This document shows, piece by piece, positions 8,219 to 17,507 of a stretch of DNA of 64,000 bases (the stretch's first letter is position 1; every line of letters begins with the position of its first letter). A program made the translations under genes and the position numbers. This DNA comes from Parasedimentitalea huanghaiensis (GTDB taxonomy: Bacteria; Pseudomonadota; Alphaproteobacteria; Rhodobacterales; Rhodobacteraceae). The notes under the pieces are model-generated. The model was given only the letters and a program-made list of their open reading frames with translations, had not been told where the DNA came from and made no database searches. The stretch covers positions 1-64,000 of the forward strand of contig NZ_WQLV01000002.1 of assembly GCF_009753675.1 (NCBI RefSeq), in the 5' to 3' direction.

Positions 8219-8985
8219 CACACCGCCCCCACACCCAGATAGGCCTCGATCACCGCAGGGTCAGCCTGTACTTCAGCAGGGGTGCCTTCGGCCAGCTTGG
8301 CGCCATCCGCCAGTGCAAGAACTCGATCACTAACCGAAGACACCAACCCCATGTCATGCTCGACCATCAGCACGGTAATGCCCATCTGCTTGCGGATGTC
8401 ATCAATCCACCAACGCATGTCCTGCGTTTCCTCAACCGAAAGCCCCGAGGCCGGCTCATCCAACAGAAGTAGTTTCGGCCCTGTTGCCAATGCACGCCCC
8501 AGCTCAACCACCTTGCGCACCCCGTAAGGCAAACCCGCAATCATCTTGTCGCGATAAGGCTGCAGATCCAGAAAGTCGATCACCTCCTCCACCACCTCGC
8601 GATGCGCGATCTCTTCGCGCCGCACGCGTGGGGCAAAGAACAGTTCTTCAACCAGCGATGTTTTGCGGTGCCGGTGCCGCCCCACCAGAAGATTCTGTAA
8701 CACAGTGGCATGGTCAAACAGTTCAATATTCTGAAACGTCCGTGCGATACCCAAGTCCGCCACCTGATCCGGCGCCCGGTCCAGCAGGTTCTGTCCGTCA
8801 AAGGTGATACTGCCCGAAAATGGCTGATAAAACCGCGAGATCAGGTTGAACACTGTGGATTTTCCCGCCCCGTTTGGCCCGACGATGGCATAGACCTCGC
8901 CTTCCTCGACCGACAGACTTAAGTTGTTCACCGCCACCACGCCGCCAAACTTCAGCGTCGCCTCCTTGATCTCCAACAGACTCAT
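8218..8985 (-). CDS. livG: Branched-chain-type ABC transporter ATP-binding protein LivG
   Basis: ATPase partner of LivF, 255 residues. Walker A is GPNGAGKST and Walker B is LLLLDEPASGL. The signature reads LPYGVRKVVELGRAL, the relaxed form usual for LivG. GIARTFQNIELF is a LivG hallmark. The start ATG overlaps the livM stop (ATGA), indicating translational coupling. Confidence 0.95.
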   Translation of the reverse strand: MSLLEIKEATLKFGGVVAVNNLSLSVEEGEVYAIVGPNGAGKSTVFNLISRFYQPFSGSITFDGQNLLDRAPDQVADLGIARTFQNIELFDHATVLQNLLVGRHRHRKTSLVEELFFAPRVRREEIAHREVVEEVIDFLDLQPYRDKMIAGLPYGVRKVVELGRALATGPKLLLLDEPASGLSVEETQDMRWWIDDIRKQMGITVLMVEHDMGLVSSVSDRVLALADGAKLAEGTPAEVQADPAVIEAYLGVGAV

Positions 8986-10067
8986 CGCAGGCGCTCCGTT
9001 TTCAGATAGCTTTTCTGGCGCCGGAACATGTCCTTGCGAGCAAAGGGAAACAGTTCAAACCAGGTGCGAATTTTCAGCCAACGGCCATAAAGCCCCATCG
9101 GTTCAAACAGAATGAACAGGATCAAAATCAGCCCGAATACGCCAGTCTCAAGCCCCGGAATAGCGACGCTACCGCCGATCATGGCACCTTTCGCAATCGA
9201 CAAAACTTGCGGGAGGAACGCCACCACCACCGCGCCAAAGAACGCACCGTGGATAGACCCCAACCCGCCAATCACAATCATCATCAACAGGGTGATTGAT
9301 ATCACCAGCGAGAAGGTCTCGTTGTTGAAGGCCCCCGCGTAATACCCCATCAATGCCCCGGCCCAGCCTGTGATCATGCAGGACAGGCCAAACGCCTTAA
9401 CCTTGGTCCGCGCAATATGCACGCCCATCGCTGTCGCTGAAATCTCGCTGTCCCGCACCGCGGCAAAGGCCCGGCCCAATGGCGCGCGCAACAAGTTGCG
9501 ATAGAACAGCGTACAAATCATCGTCACCACCAAGACCAGGTAATAAAATCGCACAGGCATCGTCCAACGCTCTATTTCGAGACCGAATATGGTGATCACA
9601 GCGGGAAATTTACCAGACACGCCGCCAGTCCAGGGATCTAGCAGTACAATGATGTCATCCGCCAGGATCGACAGAGCAATGGTGGCAATCGCTAAATAAA
9701 TCCCATGCAACCGCAGTGCCGGAATGGCAATAATCGCGCCAACCACACCGGTGATCACCCCGGCAAGAGGAAAAGCCACAATAAATGGCAGGCCCGCTTC
9801 GATCAGAATGGTGTTTGTGTAGCAGCCAATCGCCAGAAACGCCGCATGGCCCAAGCTAACTTGGCCGGTCTGACCGGTCAGAAGCATCAGACCAAGTCCT
9901 GCGATGGCCCAGATCAGCACATTGGTGACCTCGCCGATGTAGAACTCGTCCAGCAGCACCGGCAACAAAACAGCCAGTGCCAGCAATGCTGCATAAACTG
10001 CCAAGGTCCAGCGATCCGGGAACAGTCGGATGTCATCGTTGTATGAGGTTTTAAACAGGACACGCAT
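8982..10067 (-). CDS. livM: Branched-chain-type ABC transporter permease LivM
   Basis: Inner-membrane permease of 360 residues with many hydrophobic helices and the LivM signature GLMLLTGQTGQVSLGHAAFLAIG, followed by LRLHGIYLAIATIAL. The start chosen is the ATG at 10067 (MRVLFKTSYND), four bases after the livH stop. The longer reading to 10199 overlaps livH and adds a cysteine-rich non-family segment. It pairs with LivH to form the channel. Confidence 0.93.
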   Translation of the reverse strand: MRVLFKTSYNDDIRLFPDRWTLAVYAALLALAVLLPVLLDEFYIGEVTNVLIWAIAGLGLMLLTGQTGQVSLGHAAFLAIGCYTNTILIEAGLPFIVAFPLAGVITGVVGAIIAIPALRLHGIYLAIATIALSILADDIIVLLDPWTGGVSGKFPAVITIFGLEIERWTMPVRFYYLVLVVTMICTLFYRNLLRAPLGRAFAAVRDSEISATAMGVHIARTKVKAFGLSCMITGWAGALMGYYAGAFNNETFSLVISITLLMMIVIGGLGSIHGAFFGAVVVAFLPQVLSIAKGAMIGGSVAIPGLETGVFGLILILFILFEPMGLYGRWLKIRTWFELFPFARKDMFRRQKSYLKTERLR

Positions 10068-10071
10068 GGGA

Positions 10072-10947
10072 TCAGACCTTTTTGACCCGGACCTGGCTAA
10101 ACAGCCCATTGGGTCGGAACACCAGAACCAGCAACAACAAAACGTATGGCGCGATTTGCGAATACCCAGCCGCGAAATAACGCGAGGCAAAGGGTTCAAT
10201 CACTCCAACAATAAGCCCACCAACAAGCGCCCCGGGCAGCGATCCAAAGCCACCTATCACCGCCGCAGCAAAGGCCTTAATGCCCAATAAACCTGCATTG
10301 GGATCTATCGCCCCTTTTGAAGCGAACAAAATGCCCGCGATGGCTGCTGTTGCGCCTGACAGTCCCCAAATCAGCCCCTGCACACGCTTCACCGGGATAC
10401 CCATGTAGTAAGCCGCCATTTGATTTTGGCTGGCAGCCTGCATCGCCAAACCCAGCTTGGTACGCTGAAAAAACTGAAACAAGAAAAGTGTTAGCAGCAC
10501 CGTCACCACGATCACTGCGACATCCGCCATCCCAAGCACCACACCGCCAATGTTGATGTCTCCAATACTCAATGGGCTTTCCAATGTCTGTGGTTCGTGC
10601 CCCCAGATCACCCCGGCAACAAAGCGGATCACAAAACCCAGCGCGATGGTCAGGATCACCACCGCAGTCTGGCTCTGCCCAAACAACCGCCGCAACACGA
10701 AGAAATCCAGCAGATAACCCAGCGCAGCCATGACCAAGATAGCCAGCGGCGCGGCCACCCAGAACGGCAAGTCCATATGTTCAGCATTGGTCAGGCCCAG
10801 GGTCACAAATGCCCCCAGCATCATAAAATCGCCCTGAGCAAAGTTCACCGCTTCTGTGGCTTTGTAAATCAAAACAAACCCAAGTGCGATCAGACCATAC
10901 ACACAGCCATTTGCAAGACCACTGACAAGCAGCTGCAAAACTTCCAA
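10072..10947 (-). CDS. livH: Branched-chain-type ABC transporter permease LivH
   Basis: Inner-membrane permease, 291 residues, first gene of the operon. It carries the LivH landmarks GLIALGFVLIYKATEAVNFAQGDF near the N-terminus and AAVIGGFGSLPGALVGGL near the C-terminus. The start is a TTG at 10947 with a strong GGGGAGGG ribosome-binding site nearby. No ATG start fits the family N-terminus. Confidence 0.93.
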   Translation of the reverse strand: MEVLQLLVSGLANGCVYGLIALGFVLIYKATEAVNFAQGDFMMLGAFVTLGLTNAEHMDLPFWVAAPLAILVMAALGYLLDFFVLRRLFGQSQTAVVILTIALGFVIRFVAGVIWGHEPQTLESPLSIGDINIGGVVLGMADVAVIVVTVLLTLFLFQFFQRTKLGLAMQAASQNQMAAYYMGIPVKRVQGLIWGLSGATAAIAGILFASKGAIDPNAGLLGIKAFAAAVIGGFGSLPGALVGGLIVGVIEPFASRYFAAGYSQIAPYVLLLLVLVFRPNGLFSQVRVKKV

Positions 10948-11235
10948 TGTGCCCTCCCCTACTTTTCAAAAGCAGTATTTCAACTGGGCTTTGCCGGGTA
11001 AACATCCCCGCACTTAGAATTTAGGCCCCTTCATAAGTGCGAGACCCAAGAGCAAAAATTCAGGCAATCCAACCCAGTTGCAGCCGCTTCATCCAACAGA
11101 TCGTAGTAAATTCATCGAAACAATGTTATCTTTGTAAGCTTCCAGCGGTTACCCAAAAACTCAAAGCTCTTTTTACGCTACGTTACGTAAAACAAAACAA
11201 CTAGCCGTATAATTGCTGCAACTTTGCCAAACCCA
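10948..11235. other. Intergenic region between pcaQ and livH, with a dyad
   Basis: Holds the livH promoter region and the pcaQ trailer. One dyad is visible at 11171-11192: TTTTACG, eight bases, CGTAAAA. It could be a weak pcaQ terminator or an operator for the liv operon. I see no gene. Confidence 0.4.
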
Positions 11236-12147
11236 TCATCCACAAAGCTCTCGCAGGGTATCACAGAACCGCTGAGCTGCTGGGGACAACTGGTGTTCAC
11301 TTCGGATGCACAGGCCAACAGGGCCAAGCGTGCTACCGGTGTTGATGGGTAGGTGGCTCAACACCCCTGCCTCCAGTTCAGCCCGTACCACGCCATGACT
11401 GATAATCCAGACCGCTTTATGCGCCAAAGTAAACCGCCGACAGAATGTCGAGGACACCGTTTCAATTGGAAACCGGGGGGGTAAGATCCCCTGTTCCAAG
11501 AGCATCCGATCAACATAGGGTCGAATAATCGATCCTTGATTGGGCATCAACACAGGGAAATCCTGAAACGCCATGTCCGGCAATCGGCCGAATTGGGTTA
11601 ACGGATGGTCTGCCGCCACCACTGCAACCACGCGTTCGCGAAATAGGGGGTCAAAATCCACCCCTGCCATATGTTCCGGCGCAGGAAGCCGCCCAACAAC
11701 GACATCCAAAAAACCCCGCCGAAGCTGATCCAGCAGGTACTGATTGTCGCCACTCATCACAGAGAACCGACTATGACTGCCTTCCTCTCGCAATTGCGCC
11801 AGCGCATCAGGTACAACTGTAGCTGATACCGTCGGCAAGGCACCGATCGCCACCTTGGGACCCTCAGCCTCGCTCAGCCCCTGCAACATCGAAACCCCGT
11901 CACGAGCCAGCGCCAGACTGCGCCCAGCAGGATCTCGAAACATCTCACCATAGGCCGACAATCGGATACCGCGACCATGTTTTTCAACCAATTTTTTGCC
12001 GCAAACAGTTTCAAGTTCGCGTAAAGCGCGGGTTACGGCAGGTTGGGTCATTCCCAGTGCATCAGCGGCTTGCGTAACACTAGACTTGCGAGCAACCTCA
12101 ACGAAGACTTCCAAGTGCCGCAGCTTGAGATGATCCGACAAACGCAT
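11236..12147 (-). CDS. pcaQ: LysR-type regulator of protocatechuate catabolism, PcaQ
   Basis: LysR-family activator of 303 residues. The N-terminal helix-turn-helix (about 8-65) contains LRHLEVFVEVARKSSVTQAA and LGMTQPAVTRALRELE. The remainder is the effector-binding domain, which in PcaQ senses beta-carboxy-cis,cis-muconate or a related intermediate. It is divergent from pcaC with an 88-base gap, the standard arrangement for pcaQ in alphaproteobacteria. The gap carries an ATATC-N6-GATAT dyad at 12146-12161 over its own start, but I do not see a clear canonical PcaQ box. Confidence 0.88.
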   Translation of the reverse strand: MRLSDHLKLRHLEVFVEVARKSSVTQAADALGMTQPAVTRALRELETVCGKKLVEKHGRGIRLSAYGEMFRDPAGRSLALARDGVSMLQGLSEAEGPKVAIGALPTVSATVVPDALAQLREEGSHSRFSVMSGDNQYLLDQLRRGFLDVVVGRLPAPEHMAGVDFDPLFRERVVAVVAADHPLTQFGRLPDMAFQDFPVLMPNQGSIIRPYVDRMLLEQGILPPRFPIETVSSTFCRRFTLAHKAVWIISHGVVRAELEAGVLSHLPINTGSTLGPVGLCIRSEHQLSPAAQRFCDTLRELCG

Positions 12148-12235
12148 ATCATTTCCGATATAAAAAGATCCAATAATTCACATTATACAGGTCAATTTTG
12201 ATATGCGATACTAAGGAAAAGGGAAGGAGTGGCAG

Positions 12236-12628
12236 ATGTGCAATTCTCGTTACGATCAAGGGATGAAAGTACGCCGCGCTGTGTTGGGCAACGCACACGT
12301 TGATCGCGCAGAAGCGGCAAAGACACCCTTTGACGAGGGATTTCAAAATCTTATTACAGAAGGCGCCTGGGGCACAGTCTGGTCCAGCGAAGGTATCAGC
12401 CAACGTGAACGGTCAATGCTAACTCTGGCCCTGCTCGCTGCGCTAGGTAACTTTGACGAGATCCCAATGCATATTCGCGCCACAGCCCGAACTGGCGCAA
12501 GCAAACAGGACGTCATCGAGGCCTTCCAGCATGTCGCTATTTACGCAGGCGTTCCACGCGCCAACCACGCGCTAAAGCTGGCCAAACAGACCTATGCCGA
12601 AATGGAAGCTGAGCAAGCCGCCGACTGA
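12236..12628 (+). CDS. pcaC: 4-carboxymuconolactone decarboxylase
   Basis: Decarboxylates gamma-carboxymuconolactone to beta-ketoadipate enol-lactone in the protocatechuate branch. The protein has 130 residues, the family length. It has the CMD core RERSMLTLALLAALG, then ELPMHIR-like EIPMHIRATARTGAS, and HVAIYAGVPRANHAL with its conserved His and Ala-Gly. The start MCNSRYDQGMKVRR matches the family N-terminus and has a strong GGAAGGAG upstream. First gene of the pcaC-pcaH-pcaG-BKACE operon. Confidence 0.93.
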   Translation: MCNSRYDQGMKVRRAVLGNAHVDRAEAAKTPFDEGFQNLITEGAWGTVWSSEGISQRERSMLTLALLAALGNFDEIPMHIRATARTGASKQDVIEAFQHVAIYAGVPRANHALKLAKQTYAEMEAEQAAD

Positions 12629-13368
<740 letters not shown>

Positions 13369-13369
<1 letters not shown>

Positions 13370-13989
13370 TGAAACAGAAACTGAACTACCTGAAAGAAAC
13401 GCCTTCGCAAACCGCTGGGCCTTTTGTTCACATCGGCTTGGCCCCGGGGGCCGCCGGCTTTGATATCTACGATCAGGAACTTGGCACCGACATTGCTGGC
13501 CCCAATGCCTGCGGCGAACGTATCCGGGTTGAGGGGCTGGTCATCGACGGAATCGGCTCGCCGGTCAAAGATGTGATGCTGGAAGCTTGGCAAGCCAATG
13601 CCACTGGCTCCTATGCCCATCCCGAACATCCGGGCGATGTCGAAGACGGGTTCCGCGGTTGGGGGCGAGTAATCACCAATTTCGAAACGGGTGAATGGGG
13701 TTTTGACACGATCAAACCCGGCCCTGTGATGGGTCGCTACGGGCAAATGATGGCGCCACATATTAACTTGTGGATTGTGGCACGGGGTATCAATGTTGGT
13801 CTGAACACCCGATTGTATTTCTCGGACGAGGAAGAAGCGAACTCAGCTGATCCTGTAATCAATCTGATTGAATGGGAACGACGTAGGAAAACACTGATCG
13901 CACAACGCGTGGAACGTGATGGTGCAACCGTTTATCGTTTTGATATCTGCCTGCAAGGCGACAATGAAACCGTATTTTTTGACATCTGA
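13369..13989 (+). CDS. pcaG: Protocatechuate 3,4-dioxygenase alpha subunit
   Basis: Non-catalytic partner of PcaH, 206 residues, with the intradiol fold but without the full tyrosine/histidine iron ligand set. Landmarks are LKETPSQTAGPFVHIG at the N-terminus, VMLEAWQANATGSYAHP, and MAPHINLWIVARGINVGLNT, where one of the iron histidines is replaced. Translated from an ATG overlapping the pcaH stop. Confidence 0.95.
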
Positions 13990-14001
13990 GGACTTTGCTA
14001 A

Positions 14002-14832
14002 ATGAGTACCCCCTGCATTATCTGCGTCGCGATTACCGGCTCGGTTCCGCGCAAGGAAAACAACCCGGCGGTGCCGATCACCGTAGCTGAACAAATCGAA
14101 AGCACTCATGAAGCTTTCGAAGCGGGTGCCTCAATTGCACATTGTCACGTGCGCAACGATGACGAGACACCAACGTCGGACCCCGAGAAATTTGGCCGTC
14201 TGCTAGAAGGCTTGAACACCCACTGTCCCGGCATGATTGTGCAACTGTCTACTGGTGGGCGATCTGGTACCGGCAAGGACCGTGGCGGCATGTTGTCCCT
14301 GCGTCCCGACATGGCATCGTTGTCAGTAGGGTCTAACAATTTCCCAACACGAGTTTACGAAAACTCGCCTGATCTGGTGGATTGGCTTGCCTCTGAGATG
14401 CGCACCTATGAGGTCAAGCCAGAGGTCGAGGCCTTTGACCTGTCCCATATCCACCAGGCGGTGAAAATGAACCGTGAGGGGCGCATTGCGGGCACCCTAT
14501 ACGTGCAGTTTGTCATGGGTGTTAAAAACGCCATGCCCGTCGATAAGGATGTATTCGATTATTACGTCAAGACTATGCAACGTCTTGCCCCCGAGGCCCA
14601 GTGGTGCGGCGCAGGTGTTGGGCCGGGTCAAATCCAAGTCAACGAGTGGGCCATTGCCGCCGGCGGCCACACCCGGACTGGGCTGGAAGACAACATGCGC
14701 CTGAACCGCGAAACCTTGGCACCTTCGAACGCCGCACTGGTCGCGCGTGCTGCTGAACTGTGTGAAAAGTATGAGCGCCCAGTTGCAAGCTGGCGTGAAG
14801 CGCGCGAAATTCTTGGGCTGCGCGCCGCCTAA
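14002..14832 (+). CDS. Beta-keto acid cleavage enzyme (BKACE, DUF849 family)
   Basis: Zn-dependent enzyme that in the family condenses a beta-keto acid with acetyl-CoA to give acetoacetate and an acyl-CoA. It has 276 residues, typical of 3-keto-5-aminohexanoate cleavage proteins. Metal and catalytic residues are in place: AHCHVR supplies the two histidines, and GGHTRTGLEDN supplies the Arg, Glu and Asp. It sits 12 bases after pcaG in the same operon, ahead of a strong hairpin. By chemistry, beta-ketoadipate plus acetyl-CoA would yield succinyl-CoA and acetoacetate, so it could finish the protocatechuate pathway without PcaIJ/PcaF. That substrate is inference from context. Confidence 0.85.
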   Translation: MSTPCIICVAITGSVPRKENNPAVPITVAEQIESTHEAFEAGASIAHCHVRNDDETPTSDPEKFGRLLEGLNTHCPGMIVQLSTGGRSGTGKDRGGMLSLRPDMASLSVGSNNFPTRVYENSPDLVDWLASEMRTYEVKPEVEAFDLSHIHQAVKMNREGRIAGTLYVQFVMGVKNAMPVDKDVFDYYVKTMQRLAPEAQWCGAGVGPGQIQVNEWAIAAGGHTRTGLEDNMRLNRETLAPSNAALVARAAELCEKYERPVASWREAREILGLRAA

Positions 14833-14837
14833 AAGAC

Positions 14838-14870
14838 CTACGGCCGCCGATGAAACATTGGCGGCCGTAG
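14838..14870 (+). terminator. Hairpin after the pca operon
   Basis: CTACGGCCGCC (14838-14848) pairs perfectly with GGCGGCCGTAG (14860-14870) around an 11-base loop. It is followed by TTGGATTT, a weak T-tract. It lies six bases after the BKACE stop and ahead of the convergent cueR gene, so it may serve both. Confidence 0.75.
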
Positions 14871-14904
14871 TTGGATTTACTCTTCGGCCTAAAGTACCAA
14901 TCCG

Positions 14905-15306
14905 TCAGGTCATCCCGGAACTGATCCCCGATAGATCGCTTAATATCGGGCAGTTGGGACGGTCATCCCCTGCACAGCACTCCACCAGCTCCGTCAAGGT
15001 ATCGTGCATCATCTGGAGGTCGCTGATTTTGGCTTCAATCTTGGTCAGATGCTCCTGAGCAAGATGTTTAACATCGGCACTGGCCCGACTTTCATCGTGA
15101 TACAGCGCCATCAGCATACGACAGTCCTCTATCGTGAACCCCAGCGCCCTTGCCCGCCCAAGAAAAGCCAACTTGTGCAGATCGGCAGCAACAAAACTGC
15201 GGTAGCCATTGGCCGAACGTAGGGGCTTAATCAGGCCAATATCCTCGTAATAACGGATAGTCTTGGCAGGCAGGCCAGAGCGAGTGGAAACGTCTCCAAT
15301 ATTCAT
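14905..15306 (-). CDS. cueR: MerR-family copper-responsive regulator, CueR/HmrR type
   Basis: 133 residues. The N-terminal MerR helix-turn-helix begins MNIGDVSTRSGLPAKTIRYY, followed by the dimerisation helix. The C-terminal metal loop reads CCAGDDRPNCPIL, the two-cysteine pattern of Cu(I) sensors (C112/C120 in E. coli CueR), so it should respond to monovalent copper, silver or gold. Its ATG overlaps the stop of the upstream CopZ-like gene (ATGA). It should activate the promoter at about 15575-15598 in front of both genes. Confidence 0.9.
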   Translation of the reverse strand: MNIGDVSTRSGLPAKTIRYYEDIGLIKPLRSANGYRSFVAADLHKLAFLGRARALGFTIEDCRMLMALYHDESRASADVKHLAQEHLTKIEAKISDLQMMHDTLTELVECCAGDDRPNCPILSDLSGISSGMT

Positions 15307-15533
15307 GATGTGCGTCCTATTCTGCTGGGCTGGTGGCCAGCCTTAGACAGTGCATCAGTCATGTCAACAAGTGTCAAACCTGCCGTTCCCTCGACCTGCG
15401 CACTGGCAGTCGCGAGGTTGACCGACGCCGACACAACGCCATCGACGCTGGCGAGTGCACGTTCTGCGCGCCCTACACAGCTAGCACAGCTAAGACCGGT
15501 CAGTTGTAATGTGATTTGGGTGGCGGTGGACAT
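15303..15533 (-). CDS. CopZ-like heavy-metal-associated domain protein
   Basis: A stand-alone HMA domain of 76 residues with the Cu(I) motif GLSCASC, then VGRAERAL and DGVVSASVNLATASAQVEG. This closely resembles the first metal-binding domain of CopA-type copper ATPases, so it may be a copper chaperone or the surviving N-terminus of a lost copA. The start at 15533 has AGAAGGG six bases upstream. In-frame starts further up (15554, 15665) cross the predicted CueR promoter. It is translationally coupled to cueR. No copper ATPase gene is in the window. Confidence 0.75.
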   Translation of the reverse strand: MSTATQITLQLTGLSCASCVGRAERALASVDGVVSASVNLATASAQVEGTAGLTLVDMTDALSKAGHQPSRIGRTS

Positions 15534-15567
15534 GGGAAACCCTTCTGCAGTCATTCCTATGTTATGC

Positions 15568-15598
15568 CATATGGAGGTTCCCGTCACAGGAAGGTCAA
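15568..15598 (-). promoter_or_regulatory. Predicted CueR-type promoter/operator
   Basis: On the minus strand TTGACC (15598-15593) is followed after a 19-base spacer by CATATG (15573-15568) as a candidate -10. The overlong spacer is the hallmark of MerR-activated promoters. The spacer holds an imperfect dyad ACCTTCC-N7-GGAACCT (15595-15575), resembling copper MerR sites. It lies 35-65 bases upstream of the CopZ-like start. Confidence 0.6.
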
Positions 15599-15900
15599 GG
15601 GCCGATTGAAGAAAATCTCCAACTAGGCGAGAAAATCTTCTGACAGCCTGAGACGACCAATTCAAGATAGTGTGCTGTGTTCAATTCAATGGTCTAGATG
15701 CCGCTACTGATCTCTACTTGTCGCATTATAGCAGCTGAGATGCTCCTCGCTAATGCTAGATAACTTGCGTGGTATAGTGAGCTTGGATAAGTCTTGAAAA
15801 ACACTTCGTTACGCTTTGGGCAAACATTGCCCCCCCCAAAACGATAGCTAACCGCCATCACAACACTTGGTCCAGCACCAACAGAACAAAGGAATTTAAG
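15599..15900. other. Intergenic region between the copper pair and formaldehyde dehydrogenase
   Basis: Non-coding. It should contain the plus-strand promoter of the alcohol dehydrogenase at 15901. A run of C residues lies at about 15830-15837. I see no dyad or RNA structure that I would name. Confidence 0.4.
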
Positions 15901-17016
15901 ATGATGAAAACGCGCGCCGCTGTTGCTGTTGCACCTGGTCAGCCATTGCAAGTCATGGAGGTCAATCTGGAAGGCCCTCGCGCTGGTGAGGTTCTGGTTG
16001 AAATCAAGGCCACAGGCTTGTGCCACACTGATGAATTCACCCGCTCAGGTGACGACCCCGAAGGCATATTTCCCGCGATCCTTGGGCACGAAGGTGCTGG
16101 CGTGGTGATTGAAGTTGGCGAAGGCGTGACCAGCCTGGAAGTCGGTGATCATGTAATCCCACTATACACGCCAGAATGTCGTGAGTGTGACTATTGCCTG
16201 AACCCAAAGACCAATCTGTGCCAGTCGATCCGCTCCACCCAGGGACAAGGACTGTTGCCCGATGGATCAACAAGGTTCTCGATGCTGGATGGCACCCCAA
16301 TCCATCACTACATGGGCTGCTCCACTTTTGCGAACCATACCGTTGTGCCTGAAATCGCGTTGGCCAAAGTTCGCAAGGACGCTCCGTTTGACAAAATCTG
16401 TTACATCGGTTGTGGCGTCACCACGGGTATCGGCGCGGTAATCAACACCGCCAAAGTAGAAATCGGCTCAACCGCCATTGTGTTTGGCCTTGGCGGCATC
16501 GGTTTGAACGTAATCCAAGGGTTGCGTCTGGCCGGGGCTGATCAGATTGTTGGCGTTGACCTAAACGCTGGCAAAGTCGAAATGGCGACGAAGTTCGGTA
16601 TGACCGATTTCGTCAATCCTGCGGATGTAAGTGGCGACCTGGTTGCACATTTGGTTGAACTGACCGGCGGTGGCGCTGATTACACTTTTGACGCCACAGG
16701 CAATGTCAACGTAATGCGCACTGCGCTAGAAGCCTCCCATAAGGGTTGGGGGGAAAGCATCATTATCGGCGTAGCACCAGCCGGGGCCGAAATTTCGACC
16801 CGCCCGTTCCAGCTGGTCACTGGTCGTTCCTGGCGCGGAACTGCCTTTGGGGGGGCATCAGGACGTACTGATGTGCCCAAAATCGTTGATTGGTACATGG
16901 ATGGTAAGATCGAGATCGACCCGATGATCACGCATAAGTTGACACTCGACCAGATCAACGAAGGGTTCCAACTGATGCACGATGGAAAATCAATCCGCGC
17001 AGTAATAGAATTCTAA
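15901..17016 (+). CDS. S-(hydroxymethyl)glutathione dehydrogenase / class III alcohol dehydrogenase
   Basis: Oxidises S-hydroxymethylglutathione (the formaldehyde-glutathione adduct) to S-formylglutathione with NAD+. It is also the bacterial GSNO reductase type. 371 residues, the exact class III length. The catalytic zinc site is CHTDEF with HEGAG and IGCGVTTGIGA. The structural zinc site is CRECDYCLNPKTNLC. The Rossmann motif is VFGLGGIGLNVIQG. It stands alone with its own terminator. S-formylglutathione hydrolase is not adjacent. Confidence 0.95.
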   Translation: MMKTRAAVAVAPGQPLQVMEVNLEGPRAGEVLVEIKATGLCHTDEFTRSGDDPEGIFPAILGHEGAGVVIEVGEGVTSLEVGDHVIPLYTPECRECDYCLNPKTNLCQSIRSTQGQGLLPDGSTRFSMLDGTPIHHYMGCSTFANHTVVPEIALAKVRKDAPFDKICYIGCGVTTGIGAVINTAKVEIGSTAIVFGLGGIGLNVIQGLRLAGADQIVGVDLNAGKVEMATKFGMTDFVNPADVSGDLVAHLVELTGGGADYTFDATGNVNVMRTALEASHKGWGESIIIGVAPAGAEISTRPFQLVTGRSWRGTAFGGASGRTDVPKIVDWYMDGKIEIDPMITHKLTLDQINEGFQLMHDGKSIRAVIEF

Positions 17017-17045
17017 ACCCCAACACAGCACTTTTGACCTAATCG

Positions 17046-17074
17046 AACGCGGGCATTCAGCCCGCGTTTTTTTT
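17046..17074 (+). terminator. Rho-independent terminator of the formaldehyde dehydrogenase gene
   Basis: AACGCGGGC (17046-17054), loop ATTCA, GCCCGCGTT (17060-17068), then an uninterrupted T-tract through 17074. It begins 30 bases after the stop codon. Confidence 0.93.
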
Positions 17075-17121
17075 CGCCCTTCCTCCGTCAAGGCTCAGCT
17101 TGACTTTCTTTTCTTCGGAAT

Positions 17122-17137
17122 ATAACCATCTAGTTAT
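17122..17137 (+). promoter_or_regulatory. Candidate ArsR-type operator
   Basis: ATAAC-CATCTA-GTTAT, an inverted repeat directly at the 5' end of the ArsR-family gene. Dyads of this AT-flanked form are typical autoregulatory sites of ArsR repressors. If the first in-frame ATG (17136) is the start, the site overlaps it. The next ATG (17157) would leave the operator clear. Confidence 0.5.
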
Positions 17138-17507
17138 GCAAGTAACAACCAGCTCCATGCCCCCACAGAATCTCGACGCAATTTTTGCGGCACTGGCTGA
17201 CCCAACCCGGCGGGCCATTTTAACCCGTCTTGCCAGTGGCGAGGCAGGAGTGAACGAACTGACCGAGCCATTCGAGATGAGCCAACCGGCAATTTCCAAA
17301 CATTTGAAAGTTCTGGAACGCGCCGGACTGGTTGAGCGCGCGATAGACAAACAGCGCAGACCCGCCCGACTAAAAGCCAAACCTATGGCAGCCGCGGTAA
17401 ACTGGCTGGAAGAATTTAGGGAGTTCTGGTCGTCAAGTTTCGACCAGCTTGATGATCTTTTGACGACATTGAAACAGACTGAATTAAAGGAGCCAGGGAA
17501 TGAGTGA
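17136..17507 (+). CDS. ArsR-family winged-helix regulator
   Basis: About 123 residues. The ArsR helix-turn-helix is clear: AIFAALADPTRRAILTRL, then VNELTEPFEMSQPAISKHLK and VLERAGLVERAIDKQRRP. No cysteine metal motif is present, so it belongs to the metal-free subgroup usually paired with SRPBCC/AHSA1 proteins, as here. The start is uncertain between 17136 and 17157, and neither has a strong ribosome-binding site. The stop lies inside the next gene (eight-base overlap), so the two are co-translated. Confidence 0.88.
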   Translation: MQVTTSSMPPQNLDAIFAALADPTRRAILTRLASGEAGVNELTEPFEMSQPAISKHLKVLERAGLVERAIDKQRRPARLKAKPMAAAVNWLEEFREFWSSSFDQLDDLLTTLKQTELKEPGNE

